From positions 30,179,257 through 30,243,256 of the forward strand of contig NC_083607.1 of assembly GCF_029168945.1 (NCBI RefSeq): a stretch of DNA of 64,000 nucleotides. The letters are read 5' to 3'. Origin of the DNA: Cannabis sativa. Taxonomy: Eukaryota; Streptophyta; Magnoliopsida; Rosales; Cannabaceae. This document shows positions 22,943 to 34,910 of this stretch, in pieces. The translations under genes and the position numbers were made by a program. Under the pieces are notes generated by a model. The model did no database searches. It saw nothing but the letters and a program-made list of their open reading frames with translations, and was not told where the DNA came from. Each line of letters starts with the position of its first letter. The stretch's first letter is position 1.

Positions 22943-25191
22943 TGTAAAGCCCGCTTAGTTAATTTGGAAATTAGCAGTTGGTTATGTTTAATTATGAAAT
23001 TATTTATAGCTATTTAAATAATTTATTACGGTTATTGATGGAATTCAGAAATGCATGATTATGTCATCAGTAGTTTTTATATTTCGCATTTCCGGTGTCC
23101 GGTATTTTGGAACTCGGCGTTTGGCTCAGTAGAAATCACAACTTAGTATGTTACTAATTTGGGGGCGGGTTTTAGACATTGGGAATGTCGGGAATGGCCG
23201 GGAATTTAGAATGTCCCAAAAATACCCCTTTAGTATGATTTTCATGATTTTCTGGTGGAGGGGCAAAATGGTCTTTTTGCCCCATTAGTATTTTGTCTTA
23301 TGTGTATTAAATGGATTAAATGTTTATTTTTAAATAGTTATTTTATGTGTGTTAGTGGCTGAAATAAATGAGTTAAATGGTTTTATTCTTTTAATTCTTT
23401 CATTTTCAACACTTAGTAAAAATTTAGAAAAAACTTTGAAAAGAAAAGCTCCCTTTTTCCTCTCCATTTCGGCTGTGCATGTGAGTGTTTGGAGCTGGGT
23501 TTTGCTCAAATTTTCAAGTGGATTCTCATCCAAATCTAAGCATTTTCCAAGCTAGGTTAGCTCTCTTGATTTCTTCCTTTAAATTTTGAAAAAAATGATG
23601 AAAAAGTTGAGTAAAATGCATGCTTTTGTGGCTGTTCTTGTTGCTGTGTTTGGTTGTTATTTTCTGAGGTTCAAAGCATGTTTATTTGATGTTAATTGAG
23701 TTGTTTGAAGCATGATTAGTTAGGTTGTTCAAGCTTTGAGTTTTCTATGCAAATATGTGATTTTTGAGAGAAAATGTTATATTTTGTTGCTGTGTTGTTG
23801 AGGATGTTTGCTTGAGTTTCCAGAGGTTATTTTGAGCTTGATTATGTAGAATTAAGTGGGTTTGATTGCATGTTTAGGTGTTTTTGCTCAAGTTTGAGTT
23901 TAGAACTCAAGCTTGAGCTCCAATGGCATTTTTCATGTTTGAGGTTTCTGGGTGGTTTTGATGCCTTGGATTTGTTCTAGGGATAGTTTAGAACAGGTCT
24001 GGAAAGTTTGGGACCAATTGGGGTTGAATTGGTCGAGTTATGAATTTTTGAAGTTGCTGCCTGCGAGGAACCGGAATTCCGGTTGTGCATCCGGAATTCC
24101 GGATGGGGGTCCTGAATTTCCCAGAACCGGAATTCCGGTTGGGCAACCGGTCTACCGGTTGGGGGATTTTTCAGAACCCTAGTTTTCCTCGTTTTTATGT
24201 TTTTAGGGGTATTGCCATGCTTTTTATCGATAGGGAAACTTTTAGTTCCTAGTTTTAGTCCCCGGGAAGTGATTTAGCGTGTCACTTATAGCGTTGTGAT
24301 TTTTATGGTTTAGGAGCCGATGTCCGCCATTCGGCTTCGGTTCCGGTCGGGTTGACCGGCACACACGAAATGGGAATCCAGGTAAGATTAGTATAACAGT
24401 ATGCATATGTAGATTACATGTTTAGCGTGCATGTAGGAAGCCTGCTAGATTACATTAGTTATGTATTTAGGCTTCGAACCATCCAACCCTGTCACGTCGG
24501 TACGAGTGGAGTATGACCGACGGCGGAGTATGACCGGTTCGACCGATCAGGCTGACACTTGGTTGGTGGTTCAGTGCTATTGACCTATCCCGTCGGTACA
24601 GGCTGGAGTATGACCAGCAGCCGGAGTATGACCGGTTCGACCGATCAGGAGGATACTTGTCAATAGTACCGTCCCCTGAACGTTCAAAACTTAGTACCAT
24701 GTTGGACATGGCAGTAGTGGCTCAGTACCATGTTGGACATGGCAGTAGCGGGACTCAGTATCGTGTTGGACACGGCAGTTAGTTTTATGTATGATATTAT
24801 TATGCTTTTCTTACTGACTCTGTCGACTCACAGTTTATGTTCATGTGTAGGTAAAGGCAAGGCTATAGCTGATGGACCGTGAGCGAGCTTATGAGATTGT
24901 ACATGTCGGGGCGGTTAGGCCTGGAGCGTACGATCCTCGGGACAGCAAGGCTGAGTTTTTGTAACTGGTCGTTAGACGACTTTATTTTGATGTAAAAGTT
25001 AAACAGTTAAAATGTTTGTAAATGATTTTATAAATCGGGATCCCGAGACTTTTATAATATGGTTTATAAGTTTAATTAAAAAAGCAAAATTTTAATTAAT
25101 CACGTTTTTCTATAAACCTCGTTGATTAGCAACGAGCTGCACAGTACGTTTAAAAATCACGTAATACGCCTAAGATAGTTAGGGTGTTGCA
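22943..25191 (+). repeat. Solo LTR, 2,249 bp, TGTAAAGCCC family, copy 1
   Basis: TGTAAAGCCC...TAGGGTGTTGCA with perfect 5-bp duplication TATTT (22938-22942, 25192-25196). No coding and no internal domain, so it is a solo LTR left by recombination. Structured parts: four near-perfect palindromes at 24069-24160, a doubled block of GGAGTATGACC phrases at 24490-24660, and three hairpin units at 24697-24775. The 3' end text (GTAGGTAAAGGCAAGGC near 24850) is typical of long Ty3/gypsy LTRs. Last base changed from ACA to GCA in this copy. Confidence 0.93.
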
Positions 25192-25196
25192 TATTT

Positions 25197-27299
25197 TCTA
25201 ATTAATTAAATATTAGAAAATATAAATTAGTTACTAGAAATTACTACGAAGAATCTTTTCTTCAAACTAAGTGTGTTTTTCTGATTTTTAAATAATTCAA
25301 TGAAAAATTAATTTCATTTATTTCAAAATTAATTATGTTGCGAATTAAATTTTAATTAGGTTAAACTAGTATAATTAGCCTAATACAATTATTTAAATAA
25401 GGCGAATGAGCTTTCACAGTTGAGGTTTCATGTGACTGAGGGTTGGATCCAGTATGTCGTACCCATTACTAATGGCCCCCTAACTCTAACACAAGGCCCA
25501 AAGGAGAGGAATTTAACCTTTGATTAAATAATTATTATTCATTGAATAAGCCCAATACTAATTGGGCCTAAATAAAACTATCATAGGTGATATTTTATTT
25601 TAGCAACCTAGTCTATTTAAATATCTAGAAATAAATGGGCTTCCTATATGCATCTAAGCCCAAAAGCAAACATATAGGCTCATACAGGTCAAATTGATTT
25701 GGATGGGCCCTATCATGTTTCTAGGTTTACACAGATGAAAGAAATACAAAATGTATCTGTTAAGATATATTTATAAGATCTATTGATAATTTGACTATGA
25801 TTAAAATCAGATCATTAGATTTGTCAACAAGTTAATCATAGCAATTTAGATAAAATAAATAATAGGTTTGTTAAAAAATATTTTTGAATAAACAATTTAA
25901 ATAAAACAAACAATATCTATGTAACAAATTGTGAAGTAAGATATTAATGTAATTAAATTATTATTTTAACTAACCAACTCTTTTGAAAATTTAAGGTTGT
26001 GAAAAACAACCTAAAATATCTTTTTAAAATTTAAATTTTTAAACTAATTTTAAAATATATAGGTTTTAGTTGAATTATTTTTTGTCAAATTAAATTAAAT
26101 ATCTAATAAGATAAATTATTTGAAAATAACCAAACAAATATTTTCAATATTATTTTCTAATCTTATAATTTAATAAAATTAAAATAACAAAATAAACTAA
26201 TTTTAAAATAAATATGGTTAGGTAATTATTATTTTAAGAATAAAATAAAAAAACTAATAATAATTATTCAAATTATATGTCAAAATATTTCAAATTAAGC
26301 TTTTTTCAAATTTTTACAAAAATATATGGGTTATTTAAATATTTTAAATATTATTTATAAATGTCTGATAAGTAAAATGATATAAAATATCATTTTTCTA
26401 AGTTATAATTTATAAACAATAAAATATTTAATAAAATAACAAATTTATGAATTTGAAGATATTATGGTTAGAATACTTATAAATGCTATCTTTTAATTTA
26501 AAATATGTCAAATATTAAAATATATAATCTTATAATTAAATAATATATAAATATTAAAGAAATTAATAATTTTAAAATGTGACCATAATTATAATAAAAT
26601 AATCAATTTTGAATTTAAACCTCAAAATATCAAAGAACTAATAATATCTATTAAAAAATAAAACATTATTAATTTTAAAAATTTGATATTTTATGTTTAA
26701 ATATTCAAATTAATATTTTATTTTGATATTTATTAATTTGAAGAAAAAAAATCGAAATTGCGTGAAAAAATCACCCAAAAATCAATTTTGGGTTGAAAAT
26801 TTGGTTGCTACCCAGGACAGGTTGCCGGCAGCCTCATGCGCGCGCTCATGAGGGAGATTGCAGCCTCCCTGATCGAGTTTTCTCAGTCGTGTACAACATG
26901 TCTGCGCTCGGGACTTGGGCTTGATTCTGTTTGAGCGTGCTTGGGAGCGAGTTCAGACAAGGTGATGTCTGAGGCATGCACGCGCGCACGAGCAACTTGT
27001 CCAAGTGACTAGAGCGTGCGACGTGCACCCCTCGACACACCTTGCACCAATTTTTAAACCACCATAACTTTCTCATTATTTATCGGAATCGAGTTCCGTA
27101 AAAGCCAAAGTTGCTTAATTTTTCACAAGGAATCCAAATAAATTATTGTCAGAAAGAAAATAAATTTATTTTCATGGAAAAATTTCGTAAATCACATACA
27201 TTCATCAAATAACACATAAACCAACATGAACACATCCAAATCAATACAATTAACAATATTCATCGTTTTAAATCCATATTACATGAAAGTAAATCATTA
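25197..27299 (-). other. AT-rich leader and GC-rich block of the decayed large element
   Basis: Conserved module at 25400-25520 (AGTATGTCGTACCCA on the plus strand), long AT-rich run to about 26800, then a GC-rich block (26815-27050) of unrelated sequence to the one in the nested sister. A 76-codon minus frame in that block is compositional. No gene seen. Confidence 0.65.
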
Positions 27300-27316
27300 C
27301 TATGGCTCTGAGGCCA
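27300..27316 (-). other. Variant primer-binding site of the decayed large element
   Basis: Minus strand TGGCCTCAGAGCCATAG, one base different from the version at 13942-13926 and 59177-59193. Immediately inside the LTR remnant. Confidence 0.7.
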
Positions 27317-27317
27317 T

Positions 27318-27411
27318 TTTTGGGAATATTTTACTAGGATCTAAATTTACTAACAAGTATGTTGATTAACATCCTAAATATGAAACACCCAAAACAACAA
27401 TTTGAGAAGTG
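27318..27411 (-). repeat. 5' LTR remnant (94 bp) of the decayed large element
   Basis: Matches the first 95 bases of the solo LTR at 27703 (GGGAATATTTTACTAGGATCT). The terminal TG is altered to TT. Similarity stops near 27411, where different sequence begins. Confidence 0.75.
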
Positions 27412-29835
27412 AAATTGATCACTTCAGGTACCTAGATCCACTAAACTCCAGCAATTAGTGCGATCTATCTCCTATCAACACATTGCCAACATCAATCAAC
27501 TGAGGAGTCGTGGGTGGACAGACTCTACCTTATGCAGTTCTAGCTAGCCATGGAGGAGTATTGGGCAGCCAGGCCCTGCCCAATGCAGGTCTGGCTAGCC
27601 ATGGACGACTGTCTAGTGTAGGCCTGGCCAACTAGAGCCAACACCCATGCTTGGGAGTGTTCAGCCAGGGTCTGTAATTCAACACAGGTCTAGCCAACCT
27701 TCTGTTGGGAATATTTTACCAGGATCTAGATTTACTAACAAGTATGTTGATTAACATCCTAAATATTAATATCTCTAAAATAATGAAATTAAAGACATAA
27801 GAGTTTTAGAAAACCTTACATTGATTGCAGCGGAATATTAATGACTCCTTCCATAAATAGATCTCTAACCCTTGTTCCTTTATGTCGCAGAGTATTATCA
27901 AGATCTGAGCTTGGATCTCTTTCTCTCCTTTGGGTTGGTTACCCATGTCTTCCGCACTATGATTGAGTACTTGACTTGCTATTTGTGGGCATGGCACTCT
28001 ATCGCTATGGGCTCACTATGAAGAACAATGAACGAGGCTCGAAAATCACTATAGAAGGTGTCTTTTATCTACTAGTTGTCTGACAGAGTTATAAACTAGA
28101 TTTTGGCAAGTTGAAAGTGTTGGATGAGATGAGAGCATCATGTTCCTTTTACAGTGTTTCATCTAGGGCTTAGGTTTGGATTATATGGATTAAAAAAGAA
28201 TAAAATATTGGGAAAAAATTCACACTAAGGCCGACCACATATTGGACCATTCTCTAGTAACAATTTTGCAACTTTATTTTAACCACTTATTCTTCTTTCA
28301 ATAATACTATATTTACAATTCAATCCTATAATTGTCAAAATAATTTATTTAATAATTGTAATTAATTATCAAATAAAATTGCCATTTATATTATTTATTA
28401 ATTACACCATACAAAGTCTCTTAATTAATAAATAGACCCCAAAACCTCTTTTCTTCACAATTAAGCCCTTGCTTAGTGAAAATTCATAAATGAGACATAG
28501 TCTAATTTTAGAATTAAAATTGATTAATTAAAATTAATTAACTGAGTCTACAAGCAGTATTATCTCAACTAGTGAGGGGATCATGGGCCTATATAATCGA
28601 GTTTCCAATAAGTAGATATAGAATTTACCAAGTAAATTCCTAAACTTATTAATTCCTCCTTGCGCCACTACAGATTTAGAATTGAATAGCACTCTCAATT
28701 ATATAGAACACTCTATATGTACCAAGATATTGATACATTATGATTATCCATTATTACAATCCTAATAGTGAAAGATCCTTTATTGATGATCTACCTCGAA
28801 AAAGGACAAATTTACCGTTCTACCCTTCAATGTGTTTTATCCTTAAAACACTTAGCTGCCTATAAATGATATTTTAGTAAACTACTATAATTACTGAAAT
28901 GAGGCCTTAATCATTTATCTCTATTCAGCCAAGCTCGAAGGAAATTATCGTTTCACTTCTAAATATTTATAGAGCTATAGATTCCATATCTATTATCAAC
29001 GCTCCCACTCAATTGAACTACCATGTTACCAAGATGTAAATATCTGTCAGAACCATTGGTTAGCTTCCACAAACAACTTGAAGAAATTAAATAATACAAC
29101 TAAGCTGAACCTAATCATATCAGGATTAAGATCCTTAGACCTAAGATCAACAAATGATATTGACTTAGAAAGATATAACAGTAAGTACTTATGATATCTT
29201 TTCCAAGATCAATATCGGTCCCATCCAATGTATAGTCCATCCATCCAATACTGCTAAACTTTGTCAATGCCCTGAAAAGGACATAACACTTATCAAAGGT
29301 GTAAGTATGCCTTATCGCCGATTATCATGTCAGTCTAAATCTAATGAACTGACAAATCATGTGAATTAAACTTTTGAACATATAATCATGATTATATTCC
29401 ACTGTGCTGACGACACTATAATCATGAACAAATATATATATATATTATTTATGTTCTGGACTTAATAGAATTTATACATTAAATATAATCATGAAATAAA
29501 TCATGTGAATGATGCAACATAGAATAATTTCTGATCTTTATTAATTAGTAAATCTAATTATATTGAAATGAGTTTTATTTAGGGCACAAAACCCAACACC
29601 TTCACCAAACACTCTCTCAGTGTACGGTCGGCCAAACCCTGTCGCACCAGAATCTACAACCCCTCGATAGAGGGATAGTCAGTCAAGTCCCTATAGCAAT
29701 AGATCCTTCTGTGCAAGCACGGTTGGACCAACTCATGGATGTGATTCAAGTCATAGCTAGTCTGAGTCCTTCAGTTCAAACTTTAATAAAGAAACTAATT
29801 CTTACTAAAAAAGCAGTTCCACGAAGTGTATAAAT
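27412..29835 (+). pseudogene. Low-complexity gag-like frame, split by a solo LTR
   Basis: Joining 27412-27702 to 29604-29835 across the solo LTR keeps one plus frame largely open (one stop) through repeated phrases such as ALPNAGLASHG, then a more helical part with VPIAIDPSVQARLDQLMDVIQ, ending at a stop near 29832. Such low-complexity then helical starts occur in gags of Tat-type Ty3/gypsy elements, and a Tat-type antisense ORF and LTR lie downstream in matching orientation. No conserved domain is visible, so identity is a guess. Confidence 0.3.
27703..29598 (-). repeat. Solo LTR (1,896 bp) of the large gag-less family
   Basis: TGTTGGGAAT...CCCAACA on the plus strand with perfect 5-bp duplication CCTTC on both sides (27698-27702, 29599-29603). 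Same length and order as the 5590-7484 LTR. No internal region remains, so it formed by LTR-LTR recombination after insertion. Confidence 0.95.
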
Positions 29836-31496
29836 GTAGAGGATACCCAAATGGTAAAGTAAAATCAACACAAGTTGATATAGATTCTCAGAGTATAACT
29901 TATATCATATCATATGCTTCATATAACATATAATGAACCATTTCAGAACCATACAAACATAATTAACAATAAAAAATCAATGTTTTGAGCAATAATAGAA
30001 TAACATAATACTCATTAAATAGATCAAAGAGGAAAGCCATATACCAGCGTCAAATTTTTCTAGTTATAAACTATTGAGGCTCATGGGTAGCAAAACTAGC
30101 AGTTGCTCTCATGGATGGTGTTGACCCTGAAAAGTGATCAACTGACAACGGTGTCGTATAAATCTGATGCTTGCCACATGTTACACAATAAGAACAATAA
30201 ATTAAATGAGACAAGGATTTTTATAGAGCTTTTGCCCCCTTAGTTAGTGGGTAATGACCTACTCCTCTTTTAGTTGTATTGATACCTAGAGATAATACTA
30301 TTCAAATTACTATAGGTGGGATTTAATATAGCTCTCTATAAGGATACAAAACACGAATCAAGTTGGCAGATCTCTGATAAAAGAGAGGAATATCCTTAGA
30401 AGGGTGTGAGAGATGAATAGACAGAGAGCCCTTGGGGGCTTGTAGCAGAGAGAGAGAAAGAGAGACTAGGGTTCTTAACATAGAGTAATTAAATAAGAAA
30501 ATTATATTTATTTTGAAAATTAATTTATTTAATTTTAGACCAACATTATTTAGAATAATTTTTTCCGGTAAACGACTCGCTAATAAAGAACCACTGGAAC
30601 GTGGAGCATTTGCAACCCTACTACCAGTAAACTCATGCTGTAATCTCTCTTTCTGATATAATTTTTAAATTCCAATAATTATTAATAAAGTTGAAGTATT
30701 TTCCAAGTATTTACAAAGTTTTATTCTTTAAAATTACTTGAGTGGCATATATATGTGTATGATCAACTGGAATTTATCTAGAAATACATAATATATTGCA
30801 AAGCCACTCCATTTTAAATTTTTTTAAAAGTTTTTCAAGTAATTAATTGAAGTAATCTATGGACGATGCAAAGTCAAAAGTAGCTGTTGTAAATGAGATT
30901 TATTTCATAAAAACACCACTAAGCTACAGGCGAAGCTTAATTTCTAACGGCTCGCATTTTATAAGAACGTATTAAACGAGGTGCCAAGATGCCTTGAAAA
31001 AAATACTTAACCTAAGGTGTGAATAAAATGCTTAACTATTCATATAGGCAATCAAAAATATACAAAGTAATTCACAAGGTGAATTATTCAAAGTATGTTT
31101 AAGTTTGCTTAAATCAAATTATAACTCTTTACGCGAAGTAGAACTAATAAACTGCTCGCGGATAGAAAGCATGGTAGACGATAACTGCTCATGTACATAG
31201 TACATTATTAACTACTTAGGCAATACAAAAGGCAAACAAGATCAGTGGAAATGCTTAAAGTATTTTAAATTTGATCAAAGTATAATTGTTTAAGTTGTGA
31301 ATAAAAACACAAACAAGCAAATATATTAAGTTCAAATTTAAAGATGCAAGGCATAAATAAAAGATAAAATAAAAGCAGAGCTGGCCATCCAACAATGCAA
31401 ATTTTTCTTTACAAAAAAGTGTCACAAGGGGCAAACCATTGTCTCGGCCATATGGCCATTTTCCTAAATAAAGAAAATGCAAATTAAAAACTAAGC
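29836..31496. other. Intergenic or degraded element sequence
   Basis: No coding frame above noise. A short piece near 30490-30570 resembles the AT-rich interior of the large family (GACCAACATTATTTAGAATAA). A purine run GAGAGAGAGAAAGAGAGA lies at 30450-30467. Otherwise I see nothing I can name. Confidence 0.5.
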
Positions 31497-34236
31497 CTAC
31501 ATTGTAGGAGACTTGGATGGATCTTCTTGTTCCACTTCGACCTCTTCATCCTCACCTAGTTCTTCTCTCCTTGTTTTCTCGCATAAGGCAAGCATAGCAT
31601 CGACTCCTTCACCCAAAAAGTTGAAGCCCATCTCAGGATTGGCCGACCAGGTTTGATAAATGGTTCTCTTGGCGATGTTGTTTACCCTTTCCTTGGTTTC
31701 AGCCTCCATCTCCTTGAGATTTTTTTCATGGTCAGCCTGGAGGGACTTGAGAGAATCCTCAAACTCCTTGATTTTCTTTTGGTCAGCCAGATGCTGCTTT
31801 TCAGCCTCTTCCTTTGCACCAGAGAACTCAGCCTCGGAGTCATTCCACTTTTTTGCTAAAGTTTCCTATGCTCCCTGGTCTAGCGAAGCTCAGTCTCGAG
31901 CATTTCAGCCTGCTTAGACGATTGATGATGAGTAGTAAAGGAGAGGAGAGAGGCCTGCGGGAAGGAGGCAAATCAAAATTAGTAAAGGTGATAAAATGAG
32001 GAAAAGTGAGAATAAGAAGAAAAGGAAACTAACCTGAGGCAAGAGTTCGTAACTCCTTTTTGCAAGATCCTCAATGCTGCCTCGCGTGAGAAGCTCCCAG
32101 CTGCTAGACTCAAGGGTGAAGAAGTTGCGCCACCCATTAGTAGAATGCAGCGAGCAGAGTTGCGATCCTTCAATTCTGGCCTTGAGGGGTAATGGGCAAG
32201 AGGGCTCGAGAAGGACCATCTCTGGACGAGAACCAGAGAACTTCACCTGGTGCACTGACACAGTGGGTTGTTCATTGGCATTTGTTGCAGCAGAGACCTC
32301 ATTCTTTGGAGACTTGGCAGGCTCGATGGTAAGCTGGCCTGATGATTTCGTTTTGTTGGCCATGGTTTTGTTCCTTTTGGGTTCTTTGGTAGAACCCTAG
32401 GCCTCACCAACTTGGGAGAATCTCTTCTTGGACTTCTTGTTGACTGGGGGACGACTCTTGAACATATTCTCCAGGTCGGGATCCATATCTACGAGGCGGA
32501 GGAAATACATAAGCAGTTAAGCAAAATGAATAGAAATGGGGAATAAACTCCCACTTGAGAAGGTTACCGTAGTCTTCAGAAGATGACGAGGGAGGACTAT
32601 AATATTAACTAAACTCCCTAGATCCTATGATCATAAATATATCATAAGGATTTAGTGGATCTAAATCCCAGCTTGAATCTATATGACCCGATCTATCCAA
32701 CATAGTCCCATACTACTCGTCAATCCCATAGTATGAACTAGTACACCTAATCTGAACATGGAATTCTGGGTACAAACTATCAAACCTATGTGTTATGCGA
32801 TCTATAAGAAAGGGGTTCCAAGTATAAAAATTGTATCGACTAACTCAGAAAGAAACTAGGGTGTTACGTCCGGCCCTAAGAACTATGGGTGACCACCCAC
32901 ATTTATTACCTCGGGATGCTCCTTTTTCTCGAGGGGCAGTTCTCTCGAGATAATGTGCGCAAGCCACGAAGTCCTCACTTTCTTCGTCGGCTAGAACCCG
33001 CACCTTTTTCCACAAAGAATACTTGGGTATTTTGTAGTCACAAGTAAATTCGTCCGAGGCAAGAAGGCCAACTTTCTTCAGATTCTTCTCATTTAATAAG
33101 AAATCTGCTGCTCCCAGCCTAAATCGAAGACTTAGCAGGATTTTGTGGCGCTCGGCTATCTCAGGAGTTGGAATTAGTCTTCGAGGAACCGCTGTGAATA
33201 GATAAAAGTTTAATAAGCGACCTTAAAGATACAAATTAATATATTTTAAGGATAAATTTCTAAGAAAGAGAACTTACGTATAATGCAAAAGGCGGTTGTA
33301 TTTATTGGGGAGAGGCCTGTCGTCCAGAAGAAGTATTTTTAAACTTTGTCTTGTATGGTAGCCTAACTATGATCCAACAATCATTCGTGTAGGTGCCAAG
33401 ATAGTAAAAACCTCCTACAGCTCGCTTCCTTGCAGGAACTACCTTAATTGAGTAAAAATAGGCTATCTCCAAAGGAGTAGGGCACTCCCATCCTAAAATG
33501 TGGTATAGGACCTTCAAGCTCGCAAGGATCCTATACGAGATAGGGTTCAGCTGGAATGGGGCAACCCCGAGGTAGTTGAAGAACTCCCTTAAGTAATCCC
33601 TAAGGGGAAAACTGCGCCAGCCTTGATGTGCTTGAGGCTCCAGGCACGAATGCCCGAGGACTTGCTCGTGTTGGGTCCACTGCACTCCTCCTGTATTACC
33701 CTTTCTAAAGGAAAACAGCTGAATTCCTCAGGAGCCACGGACCTTATGACACAACCTTTTCTCTGCTTGATACCGCACGACTTTAATATGCCGCGAACAT
33801 AAGCCCCAATCGAACTAACCTTGGATTCGATGAGTTCATCCTCGAAGATGACACTTGGATCTTGTGGGGTCTTTGATTTACGAGACTTAGGACACATAAT
33901 GTCAAAGTCAAGGTCACCTGGTTCAAAAGAAATAGTGACTTCATGTAAAAATATTGGTCTCGTGAGTGGAATATAAGATAATATTGTGGGTTCAAGCCAG
34001 GCTACGTCTCGCAAGAAGCGACGTTTGCCCTCAAAAATCTCTTGAAGAAATCGCCTATAATGATTGGAAACTTCTTCCTGGTCTGACTTAATCAAATGGT
34101 CTCTAATTTTGACGTCATTCATCTCTAATTTGGACCAAGGTTAGAAATTTTTGGGTTTGAATGGGAGGGCTAAATGCTTAGGATATTCTATTTCTAAGGA
34201 CTCTGAAGAATAAACTTCTGAATCAGATTGGGACAT
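31497..34236 (-). pseudogene. Antisense ORF of a Tat-lineage element, putative gypsy-type transposon protein (PF04195-like), spliced and broken
   Basis: Starts at ATG 34236-34234 (MSQSDSEVYSS), passes one in-frame stop, then 34122-33589 and, after a frameshift, the hallmark region FPLRDYLREFFNYLGVAPFQLNPISYRIL...FYSIKVVP, which matches the putative gypsy-type transposon domain as I know it. A GTAAGT donor near 33278 and an acceptor ending CACAG at about 33191 suggest an intron; exon 33190-32880 follows (RRLIPTPEIAERH). A second intron is likely at 32035-31956 (GTTAGT...CCGCAG). The C-terminus is a Glu/Lys-rich coiled coil ending at 31497. Extra ORFs on the strand opposite to gag-pol, before the 3' LTR, are known in Tat elements; function unknown. 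An unexplained 290-base block lies at 32585-32875. Confidence 0.7.
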
Positions 34237-34910
34237 TTCTACAAAAAAGAACAATCTCAAATCCTGGATGAAATTTATTATACTAGAGGCTTAAAGAATA
34301 TGATAAACCTAAATTTACATCATGCCTAAACCCTAAAAGTTACCCAGAATACTTAAACCAGAATTGCTAAAACCAAATGAAGTGACAAGATGCAAAATAA
34401 ACGATCATAACCTAGAAAAATAAAGAAAAGAGAAGAATGAGACATTTACTGTTTGAAGTCGAGTAGTTGTGTGATAAAAAGTCCTGTAACCAGAGAGGGA
34501 GTGAATAACATGAAGAATTTTTTGAACACTTGAGGTCGAAAAGCAAATCTGAGGAAATTCGCAGAAAGAATGTCAAAGACAAGGAGGGCATGCAAAGTTT
34601 CAGGAAATTGGGATGAAAATTTTTCAGAAAAGCTTGAGTTTTTGAAAAGGCAAAAGTGGTGGAAAGATGGATTCCTTACCGTTTTATACTTCGAACTTAG
34701 TTACCATCACATCAAAATGTAGAAGTTCTAACGGATAAAAATGGGAGAGAAGTGGAAAATATGGTTCATTAATGCTAATGATGTCCCCCGAAACCACAAA
34801 ACTACCAAAATCAAAGGCATGCATATTTTCAAATTGGATTATGACCAAAATACCCACGATAATCATTTAAAAAGCACTTTTTATTATAAAATGACTTTTT
34901 AAGGGGCAAT
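34237..34910 (+). other. Region between the antisense ORF and the 3' LTR, ending in a polypurine tract
   Basis: Non-coding, probably holding the promoter of the antisense ORF on the minus strand. It ends at 34901-34910 with AAGGGGCAAT directly before the LTR, a plus-strand polypurine tract. That places the element proper on the plus strand, opposite to the ORF. Confidence 0.6.

Larger units (their letters stand above)
18936..27411 (-). mobile_element. Decayed gag-less large LTR element (same family as 5590-15839), with two insertions
   Basis: Truncated 3' LTR at 18936-19430, interior to 27299, primer site at 27300-27316, and only the inner 94 bases of the 5' LTR (27318-27411). The interior lines up with the family copies: repeated CTCTCGCC motif (21018, 21403, 21515), leader module (25400-25520) and GC-rich block. 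No gag is found where the nested sister has it. Interrupted by a 5S-bearing segment (19873-20522) and a solo LTR (22943-25191). Confidence 0.8.

Noticed and set aside
23330..23555. Opposed frames in the solo LTR
   Set aside because: The same region of the second LTR copy (40320-40600) has diverged with indels and no frame is kept.
24467..24709. Frame rich in Arg/Ser over the repeated block
   Set aside because: Produced by the tandem GGAGTATGACC repeat; copy 2 has frame-disrupting indels.
24697..24775. Short regular repeats that might suggest a CRISPR-like array
   Set aside because: Only three units, unequal spacers, in a plant LTR; explained as LTR-internal hairpin repeats.
30440..30480. 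GA-rich run as a polypurine tract
   Set aside because: No LTR start follows it, and the composition is a simple repeat.
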